This document shows, piece by piece, positions 32,606 to 42,600 of a stretch of DNA of 64,000 bases. The position numbers were made by a program, and so were the translations under genes. Source of the DNA: Armatimonadota bacterium. Lineage in GTDB: Bacteria > Armatimonadota > JADLDR01. Each line of letters begins with the position of its first letter. The first letter of the stretch is position 1. The stretch is from the NCBI GenBank assembly GCA_020846535.1, contig JADLDR010000153.1, forward strand, positions 1 through 64,000. The letters run 5' to 3'. The notes beneath the pieces were generated by a model that saw nothing but the letters and a program-made list of their open reading frames with translations, did no database searches and was not told where the DNA came from.

Positions 32606-34318
32606 TCATATCGGCTCAGACTTGTCGAGGACCCGAGATGGCACCAACACTTCGCCCAACGCATAAGACCGATGCACTTCTGTCAGACGAACCTTCACCC
32701 GCTGCCCCACATACCCGATGGCGTTCTCCAGTTCCACCAAATAACCCTCACACCAGGCCGTCGTTCTGGGAACCACAGACAGCATATCGCGCTCGACAGC
32801 GCACTCCACCACCTGAGCCGGAGTGTAGGGCAAAATACGCCGGTCTATCTCCTGAAGCCCACCGGAGACCACCCGATATTTCTCCAAATGAACCGACACA
32901 TCCGCACGCACATAAATCCCCCGGCGCAACCGCTTCTCCAGACGATCCACCACACTGCCGGACAAACCGATCAGATAAAGCGCCACACGCGGGTGAAGGG
33001 ACACCAGAAAAGCCTCGTCATCCACCCGAGTCGCCAAACGCTCCAGTTCGCGCTCCACCTCGATGCTAACGGTTTCAGGGGACGCCAGACGACCCCTCCC
33101 TTGGCAATACGAACATGCCTCAGACAATAACTCCGGAATGGTTTCCCCCGTGCGCTTGCGAGTCATCTCCACCAAACCGAGGGGGCTCAGATGAGCGATC
33201 TTGGTCCGCATCCGATCCTTCTTGAGCGCCTTCTCCAGGGCCGTCATCACATGAGAACGGTCTTTCGCGCTAGACATATCAATAAAGTCAATGATGATGA
33301 TGCCCCCCACATCGCGCAGCCGCAATTGACGGGCAATCTCCTCCACAGCCTCCAGATTCGTATGAACAATCGTATCGGACAAGCTCGTGCTGCCCACAAA
33401 CTTCCCGGTATTCACATCAATCGTAGTCAAGGCTTCCGTCTGATCAATCGTCAAATGGCCACCCGACTTTAACCACACTTTCCGACGCAAAAGACGATCT
33501 ATCTCACCTTCAATCCCAAAACAATCGAAAATCGGCTCCATCCCATCATACAGAGTCACCCGGGACTTCAACTTTGGAGAAAGCAAATCCACCAACTCCA
33601 CCGCCTTCTCGAAGTCCTCACGGCTATCAATAATCAACTTCTGAACATCCGAGCTGAACACATCGCGAATGACCTTATACAGCAGACTCAAATCCTGATG
33701 AACGATCCCCGGGGCATTGGTTTTACGAGACTTCTCCTGAATCTGATTCCACACTCGCATCAGAAACTCGAAATCCTGGTGCAAATCGGCTTCGGACTTC
33801 CCTTCAGCCTCGGTACGAACGATCAAACCGATCCCCGCAGGCCGCAACGCCTCCGCAAACTTCTTGAGGCGGTCGCGCTCCTGAGATTCCTCGATTTTCC
33901 GCGAAACCCCCGTGTTATCGGCATCGGGCATGAAAACCAAATAGCGCCCCGGCAGAGAAACACGCGTGGATACCCGCGCGCCCTTCGTGCCCCGGGGAGC
34001 TTTCACCACCTGAACCAGCAACTCCTGTCCCACACGCACTGCATCCTCAATGCGAACAAAACGATCCCGGCGCGTCTGAGGCAGTTCGTCATCGGTTTCG
34101 GGCAACACATCCCCGACATACAAAAAAGCGTTCCGATCCAACCCAATGTCGACAAAAGCCGCATCCATTCCCGGTAACACATTACATACCTTGCACTTGA
34201 ACAAACTTCCCACCACCCGCTCTTCCCGCTCGATATGCAACTCCACCAAACGCGCATTATCCACCACCGCTACACGGGTTTCGCGAGTCGAAACATTAAC
34301 CAAAATTTCCTTGGACAT
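32606..34318 (-). CDS. rng: Ribonuclease E/G family endoribonuclease
   Basis: 570 residues, close to RNase G length, lacking the long C-terminal degradosome scaffold of RNase E. An S1 domain at about 37-120 is followed by a 5' sensor/DNase I-like core with catalytic Asp301 (TIDVNTG) and Asp344 (IIIDFIDM), and the zinc link Cys402/Cys405 (CSYCQGRG). A C-terminal domain of about 150 residues replaces the small domain. It processes rRNA and mRNA. Either of two ATGs six bases apart could start it; upstream is a G-rich weak ribosome site. It leads the operon with rplU and rpmA, a widely conserved order, and its leader contains a terminator-like hairpin. Confidence 0.94.
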   Translation of the reverse strand: MSKEILVNVSTRETRVAVVDNARLVELHIEREERVVGSLFKCKVCNVLPGMDAAFVDIGLDRNAFLYVGDVLPETDDELPQTRRDRFVRIEDAVRVGQELLVQVVKAPRGTKGARVSTRVSLPGRYLVFMPDADNTGVSRKIEESQERDRLKKFAEALRPAGIGLIVRTEAEGKSEADLHQDFEFLMRVWNQIQEKSRKTNAPGIVHQDLSLLYKVIRDVFSSDVQKLIIDSREDFEKAVELVDLLSPKLKSRVTLYDGMEPIFDCFGIEGEIDRLLRRKVWLKSGGHLTIDQTEALTTIDVNTGKFVGSTSLSDTIVHTNLEAVEEIARQLRLRDVGGIIIIDFIDMSSAKDRSHVMTALEKALKKDRMRTKIAHLSPLGLVEMTRKRTGETIPELLSEACSYCQGRGRLASPETVSIEVERELERLATRVDDEAFLVSLHPRVALYLIGLSGSVVDRLEKRLRRGIYVRADVSVHLEKYRVVSGGLQEIDRRILPYTPAQVVECAVERDMLSVVPRTTAWCEGYLVELENAIGYVGQRVKVRLTEVHRSYALGEVLVPSRVLDKSEPI

Positions 34319-34340
34319 ACCCATCCCCAACCCTATATCT

Positions 34341-34369
34341 AAAGAAAAGACTGGCGGAAAACGCCAGTC
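34341..34369 (-). terminator. Terminator-like hairpin in the RNase E/G leader (possible attenuator)
   Basis: Minus-strand GACTGGCG/CGCCAGTC stem with a TTTTC loop followed by TTTTCTTT. It lies after the transporter operon's last stop but downstream of the promoter for the RNase E/G operon, so transcripts of both units must pass it. Confidence 0.7.
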
Positions 34370-34399
34370 TTCATGATCCCCACTCCACAAAACACATCA

Positions 34400-34429
34400 A
34401 TTATAACATAAGATAACAGCCACTGTCAA
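34400..34429 (-). promoter_or_regulatory. Promoter of the RNase E/G-rplU-rpmA operon
   Basis: Minus-strand TTGACA, 18-bp spacer, TATAAT. Predicted start about 75 bases upstream of the RNase E/G start codon. Confidence 0.8.
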
Positions 34430-34436
34430 CATCCCC

Positions 34437-35183
34437 CTAATCGGATTCGCCCTCGACCTGCCCCACTTTCAAATCGAGATCGGAGCGATGCTCAATTTTC
34501 GCGATCTTGCCATCACGGATCCACACGATCCGATCCGACACATCCAGCATTTTCAGGTCATGGGTCGCAGAAATAATCGTCACATTCTGATCGGTGTTCA
34601 GACGCTTGAGCAGATAGATAATCTCCTGACCCGTCTTCAAATCCAGATTTCCGGTCGGTTCGTCGGCCAGCACAATCGCCGGATCGTTGGCAAGGGAGCG
34701 GGCAATCGCCACGCGCTGCTGCTGCCCACCGGAAAGCTCAGAAGGCTTATGATGAAGGCGCTCACCCAGACCCACCGTCTTTAAAAGCTCGATTCCTTTT
34801 TCGATGCCATCATCGGTCGGCACACCCGCGAAAATCATCGGGAGCGTGATATTCTCCAGAGCCGTCATGACAGGGATAAGGTTAAACGTCTGGAAAATAT
34901 AACCGATCTTTCGACACCGCAGCCAGGCCAGCTCAAACGCATCAAGCTGGGCCATATCCACTTCATCGATAAAGACCGAACCCTGAGACGGCTTATCCAG
35001 CCCACCGATCATATTGAACAAAGTAGACTTCCCCGAACCGGAAGGCCCCATAATCGAGATATATTCCCCCCGATAGATGTCGAGGGCCACGCCATCTAGG
35101 GCGCGAAGCGTCTGCCCGCCCATCTGGTATTCCTTAACCAGATCCTTGGTGCGCACAATATACTCGTAAACACGATCCGCCAT
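34437..35183 (-). CDS. LolD/MacB-type ABC transporter ATPase
   Basis: 248 residues. Walker [10 protein letters not shown], signature [15 protein letters not shown], Walker [14 protein letters not shown] and the H-loop SATHD. The NLD extension and the [17 protein letters not shown] start place it with LolD/MacB/FtsE mechanotransmission ATPases, which move lipoproteins, toxins or signals across the envelope rather than pumping through a channel. GGAGG is five bases from the ATG. It ends the minus-strand operon begun by the CxxC protein and lies nine bases after the miniature permease; it may also serve the large M28-FtsX permease, which has no ATPase gene of its own next to it. Confidence 0.92.
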   Translation of the reverse strand: MADRVYEYIVRTKDLVKEYQMGGQTLRALDGVALDIYRGEYISIMGPSGSGKSTLFNMIGGLDKPSQGSVFIDEVDMAQLDAFELAWLRCRKIGYIFQTFNLIPVMTALENITLPMIFAGVPTDDGIEKGIELLKTVGLGERLHHKPSELSGGQQQRVAIARSLANDPAIVLADEPTGNLDLKTGQEIIYLLKRLNTDQNVTIISATHDLKMLDVSDRIVWIRDGKIAKIEHRSDLDLKVGQVEGESD

Positions 35184-35192
35184 CTATGCCTC

Positions 35193-35879
35193 CTATACGT
35201 CCGTTCGCATCGCGGCGGCAGGCGGCAGCTTGGCGGCCCGCATCGCCGGAAAAATCGTCGCCAGCACCGTAAGAATGGAGCCCAGCACCACCGCCTGCAC
35301 CAGCGACACCAACACATCGCCCCAAGCCACATTAGCAATCACACCGAACCCACCCCGAAAGACAGAGGCGATCAGCATCGTCAAGAACCCAATCAACCAT
35401 CCCAAAAACGATGCGATCACCCCGAGGAATCCGGACTCCAGCAAAAACAACTCGATCACGAACTTGTCCAGAGCACCCAAACACTTCATCGTGCCGATCT
35501 CCTTGAAACGCTCTGTCACCGACATAAGCATCGAGTTGGCGATCCCGATGGTACAGACCAACAAAGACATCACCACCAGCCAGACGCGCCGGGCCGCCGC
35601 CGCCTTGACGGCCTTTTCGTCGTCCACCAACTGGACGGATTCCGAAGCCGCCGCGCTTTTCTGCTGGGACTTGTACGTCTGAACGGATTTTTCGAGGGAG
35701 GGAGACGTCGTCACCGAGGCAAAAAAGGCGATTCCCAAAAAGATACCTGCCGCCGTGATCATCGAACGCCAGAAGCGGATGCGAATGCTGTTGAGGCTGA
35801 TATGCATCGCCTTACTGAGGGGCAACTGAATCTGACGCCCGATCCCCTTTTGATGAACCTGCTCTTTAATATCTGTCAT
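35193..35879 (-). CDS. Miniature MacB/FtsX-type permease
   Basis: 228 residues with four membrane segments: about 38-56, 99-120, 142-172 and 187-212. The layout is that of MacB/LolC (one segment, periplasmic domain, three segments), with the characteristic NSMLMSVTERFKEIGTMKCLGA box after segment two and AMRAAKLPPAAAMR at the end. However, the periplasmic domain between segments one and two is only about 42 residues (LEKSVQTYKSQQKSAAA...), where MacB and LolC have about 200. The start overlaps the PqqD-like stop; AAGGAG lies about 12 bases upstream. It probably dimerises or pairs with a larger FtsX permease. Confidence 0.8.
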   Translation of the reverse strand: MTDIKEQVHQKGIGRQIQLPLSKAMHISLNSIRIRFWRSMITAAGIFLGIAFFASVTTSPSLEKSVQTYKSQQKSAAASESVQLVDDEKAVKAAAARRVWLVVMSLLVCTIGIANSMLMSVTERFKEIGTMKCLGALDKFVIELFLLESGFLGVIASFLGWLIGFLTMLIASVFRGGFGVIANVAWGDVLVSLVQAVVLGSILTVLATIFPAMRAAKLPPAAAMRTDV

Positions 35880-36307
35880 AGATCGTTTTGTCTCCTTACC
35901 GCAAACGCAATCAAACGACGCTCCGCCAATTGCTTGAGGTAGAGCGTCACAGACGTCTCGCCCTGCCGGTAGTTCAGTCGATATCGCTTGCACAGCAGGC
36001 GGACCACCTCTTCCACCGTCTTTCCCCCGTCGCACAGCGTCCAGAGGAGGGTTCCCACCTCATCGAGAACGATCTCCCGGTGCCGGGGCAGAGAAAAGAA
36101 GCGGGCCACCCAGCGAATCCAGCCCGAATCGCGGCGCGGCACCTTCAAGACCGCTTCCCCAGCTTCATTGCACTCCCAATCGACCAAGCGGTTGCGGACC
36201 GGATAGGCCCCCAGCGCCTCCGAACGGGACAGACGGGGCTGCCCCTTTTTTCCGAGAAGACGACGCCACCAGGGCGTCGGCGTCACGTTACCTGCCGCCG
36301 CCCTCAC
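35876..36307 (-). CDS. PqqD-like protein (RiPP recognition element family)
   Basis: 143 residues. The C-terminal 80 residues match the PqqD winged-helix pattern: IVLDEVGTLLWTLCDGGKTV, then EEVVRLLCKRY and a terminal LKQLAERRLI helix. PqqD-fold proteins bind leader peptides in RiPP biosynthesis, but orphan members also sit in transporter operons. The N-terminal 60 residues are Trp/Arg-rich and basic. GTG start overlapping the upstream stop (GTGA) with AGAGGGAG before it; stop overlapping the permease start. No radical SAM or precursor peptide gene is adjacent, so a RiPP role is unproven. Confidence 0.75.
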   Translation of the reverse strand: MRAAAGNVTPTPWWRRLLGKKGQPRLSRSEALGAYPVRNRLVDWECNEAGEAVLKVPRRDSGWIRWVARFFSLPRHREIVLDEVGTLLWTLCDGGKTVEEVVRLLCKRYRLNYRQGETSVTLYLKQLAERRLIAFAVRRQNDL

Positions 36308-37308
36308 TTCTGACTCCCTCTGCCTTGCACTTCCGAATGGCAGACAACGGATTCCGCCACCTCGTTCAGCTTCGACTTGACCTGGAAAGCGTGGCCGACC
36401 ACATAGATTTTATTCTCCGCCTCACAATGCCACGCTAAGGCCTCCAGACGGCCCATGGAAGGCTGCAAGAAGGTACGACGATAAATCGCCTTCGCCACCG
36501 GCAAAACGCCTGAAATCAGGCCCTGAAGCCGCACGGCGGGATGCCCCCGAAACTCAGCGTCAGCGATCCGGTAGGTATATTCCTTGAACCGACCCGTGCA
36601 ATTGGCACGGAACCACTCCCCCAAAGACCGGTCCTTGAGCGCCAGGTTCGCCAAACCCCAGCCAGTCACCCACAGCGTCCCTGGCCTGCCGGAAAAGGCC
36701 AGGTCCACATAGACGTTCATCAGCTTATACTGGTCGAGCGTCAAGCCGTCGGGAACCGTCACCACCAGATCGTATAGGCCCCAACGATGGCCTTCGTCAC
36801 CGGCGTGGTCGCTGAGTGTAGGCAAAATACGGGCGGCCATCGCCGACACCGGATCGGACATCTCCCCCACTACCTCCGCAATCACCACCCGGCGGCAGTT
36901 GGGACAGAACCAGACCCAGCCAGTCGCCTTCCGGTCGGCACGCCAGGAAAAGGCCGTTCCGGAGCGATTCTCAGCCAGTTTTCCGGGGCGCTTGCGCTCC
37001 AGGCGGAGCGGCTGGCGGCTCCGCCTGGACTGCTTGCGAAGCACGGTTTCATAGTGGTCGAGTACCACACCGATGTCAGGCACATATTCCGGAAGGGACT
37101 GACGCCGGAGCAGCGCCTTGACTTTCCGGGCCATCCTTTCCGACCCGGGCAGTCGGGGCGTATCCCACTTCACCTGGAACGAAAGGCTTTCCGGGCTGTC
37201 CACGCGCAGGTAGCCGGATTTGGCCGTGCCGGTGAGGGCCGTCACATTCCAGTCGGCAGGCGTCTGGAAAACGATATCATGCCAGCCGACCGTATGCCAA
37301 CCGGGCAT
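36304..37308 (-). CDS. Protein of unknown function with a CPNC motif
   Basis: I do not recognise this 334-residue protein. From the chosen ATG it begins MPGWHTVGWHDIVFQTPADW. It is soluble, Arg/Trp-rich, with a single CPNC pair (Cys135/Cys138) in VWFCPNCRRVVIAE, which looks like half of a zinc ribbon, and a second cysteine-containing strand near the C-terminus (ALAWHCEAENKIYVVGHAF). An in-frame TTG just after AGGA, about 14 codons upstream, is a credible alternative start. It is translationally coupled to the PqqD-like gene and hence to the permease and ATPase. It may deliver or recognise the cargo of this transporter. Confidence 0.6.
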   Translation of the reverse strand: MPGWHTVGWHDIVFQTPADWNVTALTGTAKSGYLRVDSPESLSFQVKWDTPRLPGSERMARKVKALLRRQSLPEYVPDIGVVLDHYETVLRKQSRRSRQPLRLERKRPGKLAENRSGTAFSWRADRKATGWVWFCPNCRRVVIAEVVGEMSDPVSAMAARILPTLSDHAGDEGHRWGLYDLVVTVPDGLTLDQYKLMNVYVDLAFSGRPGTLWVTGWGLANLALKDRSLGEWFRANCTGRFKEYTYRIADAEFRGHPAVRLQGLISGVLPVAKAIYRRTFLQPSMGRLEALAWHCEAENKIYVVGHAFQVKSKLNEVAESVVCHSEVQGRGSQK

Positions 37309-37467
37309 CGCAGCGTTCTTTTTGGAAGCTTCTGTTATGACCACAAGCAATAATTTCCTATCCCGCCCGAATCGGCAGGACGCTCTCGGGTTTTTACAAT
37401 TGGAGGCCAACGAATCGTTCGCCCCTACCGATTAGCGCCAAAGAACCCGGACTGGATTATCCCTTGC

Positions 37468-39417
37468 TTAAAAGGGCAGATAGGATGTCGATTTGGCGAT
37501 CAGCCCCAGCGCAATCCCGACCACACCCATCAGCCCAACCCCGCAGGAGAAGCCTGCCAGGAGGACGGGAGCGTAGTTCGACCATCGCTCCTGTCCGAAG
37601 CGTTTAGCGAAGTAATAGCGGCTGAAAAGCGCGCCGACGAAGGTCGGAATCGTGAAGTGCGGCAGCGCCGTCACCCCGCCCACCAGCCCGTAGAACCAGA
37701 GAACGGGCACCTTGAAGGCCGACAGGACGGCATAGAGTACCAGGGTCGAGGCTCCGCCGACCGCCATCAGGTTAGGCTTGATCATCGAAAGCAGCCAGCT
37801 ATCCTTCTGGTTGGCTGTCATCCAGAGGCACTGACTGGTCACATTGATCGGCCAGAAGACCTGGGCGTACGGGTGCGCTGAGGACGGGATATCGCTCATC
37901 CGCCAGAGAAACGACCAGAAGATGAAGCTGCACACCAGCCCGACCGGCAGGATCAGCAGCTCCGCCTTAATGACCGAGGTGATCTTGGTGCCGGTCAGTT
38001 CCACCTCCCGAAACCGCTGGGCGAAATAGCCGTAGTCGTTCAAAGGGATCGGCGCAAACCAGATATCGACCCCGCGATAGCCGGCCAGGATGAAGGACGC
38101 CTCCCTGACCATCGGCACGCCGAACCCGGTTCCGGTCAGACCAAACATCCGGGCCGACACGTAGGAGGTGATGGGCGTCCAGACGAAACCGAAGAAGGCG
38201 ATGATCCAGGCCGGAAAGTTGGGAACGAGTATCCGGCAGAGGATCACGTAAAAGACCGTCCCCAGAAGCCACAGCCCGATTCCGAGCAGCAAGGGAAAGT
38301 CGCCGCGCCCTGCCGGTGGGGAGAGTACCTTGTTACCCCGGAAAAGGCCCGACTTCTTCAGGGAGCGGAAGACCATGATGAAACCGACCACCGCAATCGC
38401 CAGCCCCAGACCGATGGAGAAGGAGAGCCAGAACTCAAACTGGGTGGACATCTGGGCCTGTGGGGTCTTCATGCCGGGCCGCCAGATGTGGCCGATCAAG
38501 CCGTTGTAGTAGAGGATCGGGTTCAGAATCACCTGGCAGAGAATGGAGGTGATGAAGCTGCCGACCACGACAGGAAACGGCAGCACGAAGCCGACCAGCA
38601 CGGTTCCCAGGTCCCCGCTAAGGCCCGTAAGAGCCGCCGGGAGGAAGCCTTCGGTGTTCGGGGTCAGGTCGATGAAGGGGATCGGGATGATCGTCAGGGC
38701 CTGGGACAGGACAGAACCGGTGAAGGCCGGGATCGCCACATAGAAAAAGCCGAAGATCAGGCCGACCATCGTGCCGATGGAGAAGACGCGCCAGCGCCAG
38801 GACTCCTCTTTGGTGGTCGCTTCCGCCAAGGCAGTCGCGCCGGCGGCGGCCACGGGGGCCATCGGGAAGGGCAGGCGCTCCACGTCGGAGGTCACCCGGA
38901 AGAGGGAGTAGCCGATCCCGATCCACATCAGGCGGCCCATGATCTCTCCGGCGATCACCAGGAGGATCGGGATGAACCAATCGGGATGGAGAAAGGTGCG
39001 CTGGATATAGGCCGTCGAGCTTTCCGGTGGGACGACCCAGCGGGGGATCCCCTGGGAAATCTCGAAGGTGTGGGCCTGGGGGGAGCGGATGAGGTAGGCG
39101 TTCCAGATAAAGCTGTAGAAGGCCCCTACCCCGCTCAAGGCGCCGGCCACATAGTAGAGGATATAGATTTCCTGCCGTTTCAGGGTGACGAACGAACGGC
39201 GGGCGACCTCGGCAAAGAGGATGATGGTCACCCATTGACCCGCCGGGCCGATCCCCTGCCCTGCCAGGAGGGTCAGGTAGATCGCGCCGGGCATCATAAT
39301 CAGGCCGACGAAGAAGGCGCCCACGATGGTTTTCGCGGTAAAGCCGTCCTCGTATGCTTTGACCTGTTCTTCCTGAATGTCAGTCGTCTCGCCCGTACCA
39401 GTCGGTGTCGTGTCCAA
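37468..39417 (-). CDS. OPT-type oligopeptide transporter-like membrane protein
   Basis: 649 residues, with about 14 membrane segments. The N-terminal TAKTIVGAFFVGLIMMPGAIYL and the later RPGMKTPQAQMSTQFEFWLSF and FGFVWTPITSYVSARMFGLTG segments resemble bacterial OPT-superfamily (oligopeptide or iron-siderophore) transporters. The match is by general pattern rather than a sharp motif. The probable start is a TTG with AAAGGAGG ten bases upstream. It sits between the M28-FtsX fusion (226 bp upstream, no clear terminator) and the CxxC/PqqD/permease operon (about 160 bp), on the same strand, so it may be part of a peptide-handling locus. Confidence 0.65.
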   Translation of the reverse strand: MDTTPTGTGETTDIQEEQVKAYEDGFTAKTIVGAFFVGLIMMPGAIYLTLLAGQGIGPAGQWVTIILFAEVARRSFVTLKRQEIYILYYVAGALSGVGAFYSFIWNAYLIRSPQAHTFEISQGIPRWVVPPESSTAYIQRTFLHPDWFIPILLVIAGEIMGRLMWIGIGYSLFRVTSDVERLPFPMAPVAAAGATALAEATTKEESWRWRVFSIGTMVGLIFGFFYVAIPAFTGSVLSQALTIIPIPFIDLTPNTEGFLPAALTGLSGDLGTVLVGFVLPFPVVVGSFITSILCQVILNPILYYNGLIGHIWRPGMKTPQAQMSTQFEFWLSFSIGLGLAIAVVGFIMVFRSLKKSGLFRGNKVLSPPAGRGDFPLLLGIGLWLLGTVFYVILCRILVPNFPAWIIAFFGFVWTPITSYVSARMFGLTGTGFGVPMVREASFILAGYRGVDIWFAPIPLNDYGYFAQRFREVELTGTKITSVIKAELLILPVGLVCSFIFWSFLWRMSDIPSSAHPYAQVFWPINVTSQCLWMTANQKDSWLLSMIKPNLMAVGGASTLVLYAVLSAFKVPVLWFYGLVGGVTALPHFTIPTFVGALFSRYYFAKRFGQERWSNYAPVLLAGFSCGVGLMGVVGIALGLIAKSTSYLPF

Positions 39418-39643
39418 TCGTACACGGCCTCCTTTCTACAATCGAAACCACTTTACGCATCCGCTGGGGCGCGGATGAATCCGTTGGAACGCTGGGCAGG
39501 AAAGTTCTCTGCGCCTGTCCTGGGCGTCTCCGTTGCCTAGCTGCGCTCATCGCCTGCAGGCCGCGCCAGGAGGTGGCGGGCGCGGCGTTTCACGTCCGTC
39601 TTGAGGCGAGGTCGCCGTTTCCGCCGCCCCCTGCTTCTCGGCG

Positions 39644-42600
39644 TCAGTCGCCGCCACCCATCGCGGGCTGCGGGGCCATGCCCGACTCCCCGGCGGGCGC
39701 GGCGGCGACCAGATAGCGGTTGCGCTCATCGGTCTTGAGAGTCCGCCAGATGAGGAACTGTTTTCTCAGGGTGTTGAGAAAGCGGCGGTTGACGCGCTTC
39801 CAGTTGGAGATGTCGCCGCTCTGCCGGTGGATGACCAGCTGGAGTTCGTAGACATCCTCCATATCGGTCGGGATGGTTTCCAGGGCCACCTGCTGGCTGA
39901 CGCCCAGATCGAAGGGGGCCAGCCAGGCCATCAGGCTGATCCGGTACGCCTTGCCGTACTGGGTGTCGAACTCGGAGGTCTGGACATCCTGGGTCACGAA
40001 GTCGCCGATGGAATATTCCTCATACGCCTGGAACCATTCCGACAGAAAGCCGTTGAGTCCGGTCGCCTGATCGCCCGTGACGGCGAAGGGCAGGGTGATC
40101 GTCCACTCGTCGCCGACCGGATCGGGCACGCGCCAGGAGCGGTCGATGGCGGGGGTCGCCACCTCGGAGGCTTTCCGGGCCGGGTAGACGGTGGAAAGGA
40201 GTACGGTCGCCACCACGACAATGGTGGAGAGTACCGCCGACATCGAGGAGAAGTTCAGGTAGAGACCGGGCAGGACGTTCAGCAGGGTGATCACGCGGGC
40301 CACGAGCTGGCCCAGGAGATACCCGGCCACCGCGCCCATGATCGCATAAACCATCGATTCGGCGATGAAGAGCATGGCGACATGGCTGGGGGCCAGGCCG
40401 ATGGAGGAGAAGATGTGAATCTCCCGGACGCGTTCGAAGACCGATCCCAGCATGGTGTTCAGCACGATGAGGGCCGCGATCAGAATCGGGATAAAGACCG
40501 TCTCGACCCCGCGGGTGGAGGTTCCGCCGATGGAGCTGTAGCGGTAGATGCGCTTCTCGCCCTCTTCCTCCGTGCCTGCGTAGAGGTTGAGGCCCAGGCG
40601 GGGCATCAGGTTCTGGAGGACGTTTTTGACCTCTTCGGGGGTTACGAAGTCGATGGCGATGGAACGGATCTCCGCGCCCAGGTTCATGATCGTCCGGTAG
40701 GGGATGAAGAAGGCGTTGTCCGGCTCCAGGTGGGTATATTCCCGGAAGCCCGCTTCGCCCATGCTCTTGCCCTGCCGGGTGAGTTTCTGCATCAGGATAA
40801 AGTCCACCGGGGTGAGCGGCTCGCGGTCGAGGTCTTTGATCTCCTTGAACTTGGCGTTGGCGATCAGGCCGATGACCGTGTAGTCGACCCCGGAGAAGTT
40901 CACCTTCGCCTTGCCGACGTCTTCGGGCTTGATATTGAGGCCGGCCGCAATGGCTTCGGGCAGGATCATGGCATAGACATCGGTGGCCTCGAACCAGCGC
41001 CCGGCGAGGAGGGCCTTGTCGGGGTGGGTGACGCGGGCCTCGTCGGGGGTCAAGCCAACCGCAGCCTTGGCGTCGAAGGCTTTGTCGGCGCGGCGCAGGG
41101 TGAGGAAGGACTGCTCGCCCAAACTCGACCCGAAGAACCAGGCGCGGGGCGCGACGGCGCGGGTGTCCCCGAACTCGTCTTTCAGGAGGCGGTAGGCCGG
41201 CTCCTGGAGCGGCTCCCACATGGCCGTACGGAGCATGATCCCGTTATAGCGCGGCAGGCCGGGGGAAGGCACCTTGTTGAAGCGCATCACGTTCACGATG
41301 GAGGTGAAGGAGAGTACCGTGAAGGTGAGGAGGATCAGGGTCGTGCAGGTGAGGAAAGTCCTTGCTTTGCGCTTGCGCATGTTGGAGATGCCCAGGGAGA
41401 AGGCGGCGGCGGCGATGCTCATGCGCCCGATGTCGGCCCGGTGCACGCCGGAGATCTGCCGGTTGAGCTGCTTCAACTGCTCCTCGAACTTCCCGGCCAC
41501 CAGGACGATGACCAGGATGCTCAGGGAGAGCATGATAAAGGCTTCCAGCACGATCAAGGGGTTCATAGTGATATCGAAGGCCGGGTGGACGTATTTGAAG
41601 ATGATGAAGACCGCACCGAAGATGCCGAAGGCTACCAGGATCTGGCGTTTCAGGTCGCTGAAGCCGAAGAAGAGGCGCTCCGTGAAATAGGCGAAGGGGA
41701 GCATCAGGAACATGTAGAAGAGTACCCCGCGCACCACGTCCTGGGCGGTCTTCTGCACGTCGGGGTAGGCCCGGGACTCGTAGCCCCAGGCGGCGCGGGC
41801 ATGGGCGTCGAAGGTGGCGTAATCGCGCTTAGCGAGGGAGTCGCGGGCCAGGTCGAGCTCGCGCTTGGCGTCCGCGTGGAGCTTGTTGATCCCCTCATTG
41901 ATGATCCGGTATTTGGCGAGGCGGTTAATGCGGAACTCATCCATGTTCCACATGTCCTCGGCCACCCGGAGGGACGTGTTGGCGATGGCCCCGCCGCTGC
42001 CGACCGGATACCCCTCCCCTTCCGGGTTTTTCGGGGTCGAATTGATCAGCACGAAGCGGGTGGCCGCAGGCCCTGCGCCCATGATGACCTTGATCCGGGT
42101 GGGCGCTTCGGGCCGGCCCGGCTCGGAGAAGACGACCGCCGTGTCCTCCACATAGGAGACGTACCACTCCGGCCTGGAGAGTACCATCCCGTACATGCGC
42201 GGCTCCCCGTTGGAGGCTCCGTCGTAGACGTTCATCTGCACTAGGGTGCGGAGACCCTGCGGGTCGACGAGGTCGTAGATGGAGGTGGAGACGCACCGGA
42301 AGACCACCAGCAGCACGTCCTTGACGCCGATAGTGATCTGCTGCTCCAGCGGATAGGCTTTGGCCCCGTTCACCCCGAGGTCGGGGGCGTAGACGATTTC
42401 GCCGGTCCGGGAGTCGAGGGCATAGGCCTGCAGGGATGTCGGTTTGTTCCAGCCGTAGGCCGTCAGGGGAGCCACGCCGGGGAAGACGAACTCGCCCTTT
42501 TCGTTGACCATTTCGACCATGTTGCCCCGGACGCCCATATAGCTCTTGTTGCCGCTCTGGATGATGGCGAGTCCGTGGGGAACGGGGTCGTTGGGGATAA

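Noticed and set aside
39827-42244. An 805-codon plus-strand open frame
   Set aside because: Antisense shadow of the M28-FtsX fusion, low-complexity Gly/Asp/His composition, no plausible start or motif.
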